This document shows positions 6,856-9,624 of a DNA stretch of 9,624 nucleotides, piece by piece; position 1 is the stretch's first letter, and every line of letters starts with the position of its first letter. The translations under genes and the position numbers were made by a program. The notes under the pieces are model-generated. The model was not told the DNA's origin. It did no database searches and was given only the letters and a program-made list of their open reading frames with translations. This DNA comes from an uncultured Prevotellaceae bacterium (GTDB lineage Bacteria; Bacteroidota; Bacteroidia; Bacteroidales; Bacteroidaceae). The stretch is from the NCBI GenBank assembly GCA_900557555.1, contig USTH01000049.1, positions 1-9,624 on the forward strand. The letters are read 5' to 3'.

Positions 6856-7476
6856 TCAAGCATTATCATGATTATCATGCGTTGGGCGAAAGCTGAACTC
6901 GCACCCACAATATTGCTGGTTGTAAAAACCATTTTCCTTCAAGAGGGCATTGCGGCGGTTCTGTAAGCCACCTTTACGCCAATTCTGATTCCAAAAGACA
7001 AGTTCACCTTCAACTGAGATTTTCCTTGCTGCCCACTCACCAGCCTCGGCAATTTGTTCAAGACTCTTCCATCTTGACGAAGCCAATGTAGTTGCAATGA
7101 CAGCGAAACCATGCTCTTTGGCATATTCTGCCGCCCGCTTCAGGCGAAACTCGAAACATCGTAAACATCTTGCTCCTCGTTCGGGCTGATTTTCAAGACC
7201 TCTCACATAATCAAGCCACTCCTGATGGTCGTATACATCTTCCACAAAAGGAATCGACAGATCATGCAGATAATGTCGTATTTCATTACAACGATGTTCG
7301 TACTCTGACAAAGGAAAAATGTTTGAATTTGAATAGAACACAGTCGGGGCAATATCATGCTGCAGCAAAAACTCCAGAATAGCAGAAGAACATGGAGCAC
7401 AACAAGAATGCAGCAGGACTCTGCGCCCTGCTGCATCTATAAAATCAGGCAGTTCGATAGCAGACTTGCACTTCAT
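6856..7476 (-). CDS. queH: Epoxyqueuosine reductase QueH
   Basis: QueH reduces epoxyqueuosine to queuosine at the wobble base (position 34) of GUN-anticodon tRNAs, the last step of queuosine synthesis in the cytoplasm. It is unrelated in fold to the cobalamin-dependent QueG, which does the same reaction. The 206-residue protein has the full cysteine set of the family (formerly DUF208), which binds a 4Fe-4S cluster and an adjacent iron: LLHSCCAPCSS at 21-31 (Cys25, 26, 29), RCLRCFEFRL at 103-112 (Cys104, 107) and YCGCEFS at 189-195 (Cys190, 192). Length is normal. ATG at 7476 is chosen over a GTG one codon earlier. It begins 24 bases after the stop of the outer-membrane protein gene, so the two are probably co-transcribed, perhaps by position only. 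No other queuosine gene is in view. The C terminus ends in HDNHDN, from a 9-base tandem repeat at 6862-6879. Confidence 0.93.
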   Translation of the reverse strand: MKCKSAIELPDFIDAAGRRVLLHSCCAPCSSAILEFLLQHDIAPTVFYSNSNIFPLSEYEHRCNEIRHYLHDLSIPFVEDVYDHQEWLDYVRGLENQPERGARCLRCFEFRLKRAAEYAKEHGFAVIATTLASSRWKSLEQIAEAGEWAARKISVEGELVFWNQNWRKGGLQNRRNALLKENGFYNQQYCGCEFSFRPTHDNHDNA

Positions 7477-7500
7477 CACGAACTACTTCTATCTTACAGT

Positions 7501-7977
7501 TCAGAAATAAAGACCAAAGCCGACTTTGAGTCCGACTGCACTCTTGTCGCTAAAGTCATTGAGCGACATATTGTAGTAAACAGCAGGTTCAATGCTGACA
7601 TAATGGTTAATATAGAAACAATAGCCTGCCTCTATTGGAATGCGGAGGTCATTATAGTTTTTGGCTTCGTGACAATATTCCAGACCTGCACCGAGGAACA
7701 CTCCGTTTTGGGTAAAGTAATAACGGCCACCCAAACCAAGCGTAATATCATCAGCGTGAGGCCTGTGACTATAACCTGCATTCGCCTTAAGCATAATGCC
7801 GTCAAACAAGAAATAACCAGCCGACGCCTCCATGCCAAAACGCAGCTTTTCAGAACTGCTGTATGACAAGCCGAGATTTGTGACTGAAGCGCCAACATAC
7901 TTAGTTCCCTGTTCAAACTGTGCTTTGCCAACTACCACTCCAAAAAGGAGAACGGCCACTAATAAAATCTTTTTCAT
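7501..7977 (-). CDS. Small outer-membrane beta-barrel protein
   Basis: A 158-residue exported protein. Residues 1 to about 19 are a signal peptide (MKKILLVAVLLFGVVVGKA, cleavage before QFEQ). The rest alternates polar and hydrophobic residues in short strands with Gly and aromatic girdles, for example FGMEASAGYFLF, LKANAGYS, LGLGGRYYF, VFLGAGLEY and IPIEAGYCFYI. It ends VGLKVGFGLYF with a terminal phenylalanine, the usual outer-membrane insertion signal. The size fits an eight-stranded barrel of the general OMP_b-brl type. Function is unknown: it could be structural, adhesive or a small pore. It is the promoter-proximal gene of a pair with queH. ATG 7977 follows an AAAAAGG purine stretch on the minus strand that may act as ribosome site. 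Confidence 0.85.
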   Translation of the reverse strand: MKKILLVAVLLFGVVVGKAQFEQGTKYVGASVTNLGLSYSSSEKLRFGMEASAGYFLFDGIMLKANAGYSHRPHADDITLGLGGRYYFTQNGVFLGAGLEYCHEAKNYNDLRIPIEAGYCFYINHYVSIEPAVYYNMSLNDFSDKSAVGLKVGFGLYF

Positions 7978-8051
7978 GCCTTTTTGCTTTTAATTCATGT
8001 TAAACAAACGGTTATCTGAATACAGTAAAATACCAAACCAGTATTTGCATA

Positions 8052-8086
8052 CAAAAATACGCATTATTTTTATAAAGCAGTTCAAA
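8052..8086 (-). promoter_or_regulatory. Candidate promoter of the outer-membrane protein-queH pair
   Basis: On the minus strand 8059 to 8052 reads TATTTTTG, an exact match to TAnnTTTG. TTTG (plus-strand caaa at 8083-8086) lies upstream with a 23-base spacer, slightly longer than the usual 19-21. The leader to the ATG at 7977 would be about 65-70 bases. Confidence 0.5.
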
Positions 8087-8103
8087 AAACAAAGAAAAAT
8101 AAC

Positions 8104-8111
8104 TATTTTTG
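8104..8111 (+). promoter_or_regulatory. Candidate -7 box of the GHL10 gene
   Basis: TATTTTTG matches the Bacteroidota -7 consensus exactly and lies 27 bases before the ATG at 8139. No good TTTG -33 element is seen at the normal distance (ttca at 8081-8084 is the closest). The box overlaps an in-frame TTG at 8109, which argues that this TTG is not the translation start. Confidence 0.55.
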
Positions 8112-8138
8112 CAACAAACATACACTGCAAGGATATTC

Positions 8139-9587
8139 ATGCATAGATTCTATTATATCATCACTCTGACCCTATCACTCCTATGGACTGGAACTTACGC
8201 CCAAATTGTCCAACCATCGCCCAAGCAAGAGTTTAGGGCCGTTTGGCTTACAACCCTTAGTGGGCTGGACTGGCCGACCTCTAAAGCAGGTAATAAATTC
8301 GGTGTCCAACGCCAGAAAGAAGAACTCTGCAACATTCTCGACAAACTTGAAGCAGCGAATTTCAATGCAGTTGTTTTGCAGGTAAGAACAAGGGGCGCTG
8401 TCATCTACCCCTCCCAAATAGAGCCTTGGGACGTCTGCCTGACAGGAAAATACGGAGTCAGTCCGGGATATGACCCATTGGCTTTTGCCATTAATGAATG
8501 CCACAAGCGTGGCATGCAACTCCACGCATGGGTCGTTGCAATTCCAGGCAACAAGTTTGCACAATCAAAAGCGCTGGGAAAATCGGCGTTAGAGAAACGG
8601 GTGCCTGACCTGTGCTTGAAAACCAATGAAGCATACATGCTTAATCCCGGCATACCAGGAACAGCCGACTATCTTGCGTCACTTTGCGAGGAGATTACGA
8701 AAAATTATGACGTTGACGGCATTAGCTTGGACTATATTCGTTACCCCGAGAAAGAGGTCAAATTCAACGACCTTCAGACCTACAAAAAATATTCAGACGG
8801 GAAACAATCGCTCCAAGAATGGCGCAGAGCCAATATCTCGCGCTGTGTCAAGGCTATTCACGACAAGGTTAAAGCCATTAAACCATGGGTGGCAATCAGT
8901 TGCAGTCCTGTAGGGAAATTCCGTGATACCAAAAGATATTCATCTGGAGGTTGGAATGCTTACTACGCTGTGGCACAAGATGCCAAACTTTGGCTAAAAA
9001 AAGGCTGGATGGACATCCTAATGCCGATGATGTATTTCAAGGACAACCACTTCTTCCCTTTCGCACTTGATTGGCAAGAGGATTCGTACGGTCGTTGCAT
9101 CGCAACAGGATTGGGGGTATATCTGACCGACAAAAACCAGAAAAACTGGCAACGTAATATTATAGAAAGCGAGATCGAGTTTGGCAGAACTCACGGACTC
9201 GGAGGTCAAGTATTCTTTCGCTCAAGGTTTATAACAGACAACACCAAAGGCATTTATGACAATCTAAAAAACAACATATACTACACAAAAGCTTTGCCCC
9301 CACCTCTTGCTGGCGAATCAATCCCGACACCAGCCGCGCCCATAGAAGGAAATGTCACAACTACTAAAAAAAACACTGTATTAACATGGAAAGGCAATAC
9401 CGATGACTACAGATATATTCTTTACCGTAGCTACCAATATCCAGTCAACACAGAAAGCGGTGCCTGCATCTACCTGACAAACATAAGCCAAACAAACATA
9501 ACAATAAACACGCCCTACCCTATGGGGCTAATGCCCTATTACGCTGTTACGGCGATAAACCGCTATGGGTTGAAGACTGTAAATTAA
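8139..9587 (+). CDS. Exported GHL10-family glycosidase-like protein (DigH/YngK-like) with a C-terminal Fn3-like domain
   Basis: A 482-residue exported protein of the GHL10 (former DUF187) family, an (alpha/beta)8-barrel glycosidase-like group. The E. coli member DigH (YddW) cleaves peptidoglycan glycan strands stripped of peptides, so an envelope role in cell-wall turnover is a reasonable inference; other members may act on other glycans. ATG 8139 is chosen because it starts a signal peptide (MHRFYYIITLTLSLLWTGTYA, cleavage near residue 21) and has aagga 5 bases upstream; a TTG 30 bases earlier lies in the promoter box. The barrel covers about 28-385: EFRAVWLTTLSGLDWP at 31-46, NAVVLQVRTRGAVIYPS at 76-92, DGISLDYIRYPE at 193-204 with likely acidic catalytic or substrate residues, and ILMPMMYFKDN at 293-303. 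A linker (PPPLAGESIPTPAAP) leads to a fibronectin III-like domain at about 403-482 (TVLTWKG, YRYILYRS, YYAVTAINRYGLKT). There is no lipobox, unlike DigH, which is a lipoprotein. Confidence 0.9.
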   Translation: MHRFYYIITLTLSLLWTGTYAQIVQPSPKQEFRAVWLTTLSGLDWPTSKAGNKFGVQRQKEELCNILDKLEAANFNAVVLQVRTRGAVIYPSQIEPWDVCLTGKYGVSPGYDPLAFAINECHKRGMQLHAWVVAIPGNKFAQSKALGKSALEKRVPDLCLKTNEAYMLNPGIPGTADYLASLCEEITKNYDVDGISLDYIRYPEKEVKFNDLQTYKKYSDGKQSLQEWRRANISRCVKAIHDKVKAIKPWVAISCSPVGKFRDTKRYSSGGWNAYYAVAQDAKLWLKKGWMDILMPMMYFKDNHFFPFALDWQEDSYGRCIATGLGVYLTDKNQKNWQRNIIESEIEFGRTHGLGGQVFFRSRFITDNTKGIYDNLKNNIYYTKALPPPLAGESIPTPAAPIEGNVTTTKKNTVLTWKGNTDDYRYILYRSYQYPVNTESGACIYLTNISQTNITINTPYPMGLMPYYAVTAINRYGLKTVN

Positions 9588-9624
9588 TACATATTTCGGA
9601 GGTAAATTAATAGAACTATATTCT
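9588..9624. other. Non-coding tail at the window edge
   Basis: These 37 bases follow the GHL10 stop. They include cggaggtaa at 9597-9605, which resembles a strong ribosome site, but no start codon follows at a usual distance inside the window and no hairpin is visible. A further gene may begin beyond the edge. Confidence 0.3.

Noticed and set aside
6732..6932. A 66-codon minus-strand frame ending in PKSVIRS
   Set aside because: It starts out of frame inside queH and its C-terminal residues are just the translation of the right repeat arm; such annotations are probably spurious.
7357..7866. A 169-codon plus-strand frame
   Set aside because: It spans antisense to both queH and the beta-barrel gene, including the gap between them, with no domain of its own.
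8109..8138. TTG at 8109 as the start of the GHL10 protein
   Set aside because: The codon lies inside the TATTTTTG promoter box, and the ATG at 8139 directly begins a signal peptide with a ribosome site in front.

Overview
The window looks like chromosome from a Bacteroidota, most probably Prevotella or a close relative. The support is a secreted C10 (streptopain/interpain-type) cysteine protease, an Omp28-type secreted protein ending in a Por-secretion-like tail, a DigH/GHL10 exported glycosidase-like protein, and several matches to the Bacteroidota -7 promoter box TAnnTTTG. Shine-Dalgarno sites are weak. I see no rRNA, tRNA, CRISPR array, transposase or phage gene.

Layout. Positions 1-4124 hold two minus-strand genes that read leftward. 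The first in transcription order is a 606-residue exported protein with a thioredoxin-type CWHC motif (4124 to 2304). After a 41-base gap comes a large C10 cysteine protease (2262 to beyond position 1, so its C terminus is outside the window). They are probably one transcript for secreted proteins. Positions 4125-4654 are a divergent non-coding region with candidate promoters for both sides and a 20-base tandem direct repeat that looks like a regulator binding site. Positions 4655-6484 encode a plus-strand SLC13/DASS-type transporter with two soluble RCK_C (TrkA_C) domains between its membrane halves.

Positions 6485-6855 are a non-coding gap between convergent genes. It contains a hairpin that probably terminates the transporter transcript, an inverted pair of about 35-base related sequences, and a long imperfect hairpin between them. 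This is the least explained part of the window. Positions 7977 to 6856 are a minus-strand pair: a small outer-membrane beta-barrel protein followed 24 bases later by queH, which makes the last step of queuosine synthesis in tRNA. Positions 7978-8138 are a divergent promoter region with the same TATTTTTG box facing each way. Positions 8139-9587 encode an exported GHL10/DigH-like protein, followed by 37 bases of non-coding tail.

Most of the window is ordinary cell-envelope and housekeeping content. I do not see a clear new defence, mobile or biosynthetic system. The items most worth a second look are the repeat structure at 6539-6770, the direct repeats at 4476-4523, and the pairing of a CxxC-motif exported protein with a thiol protease.
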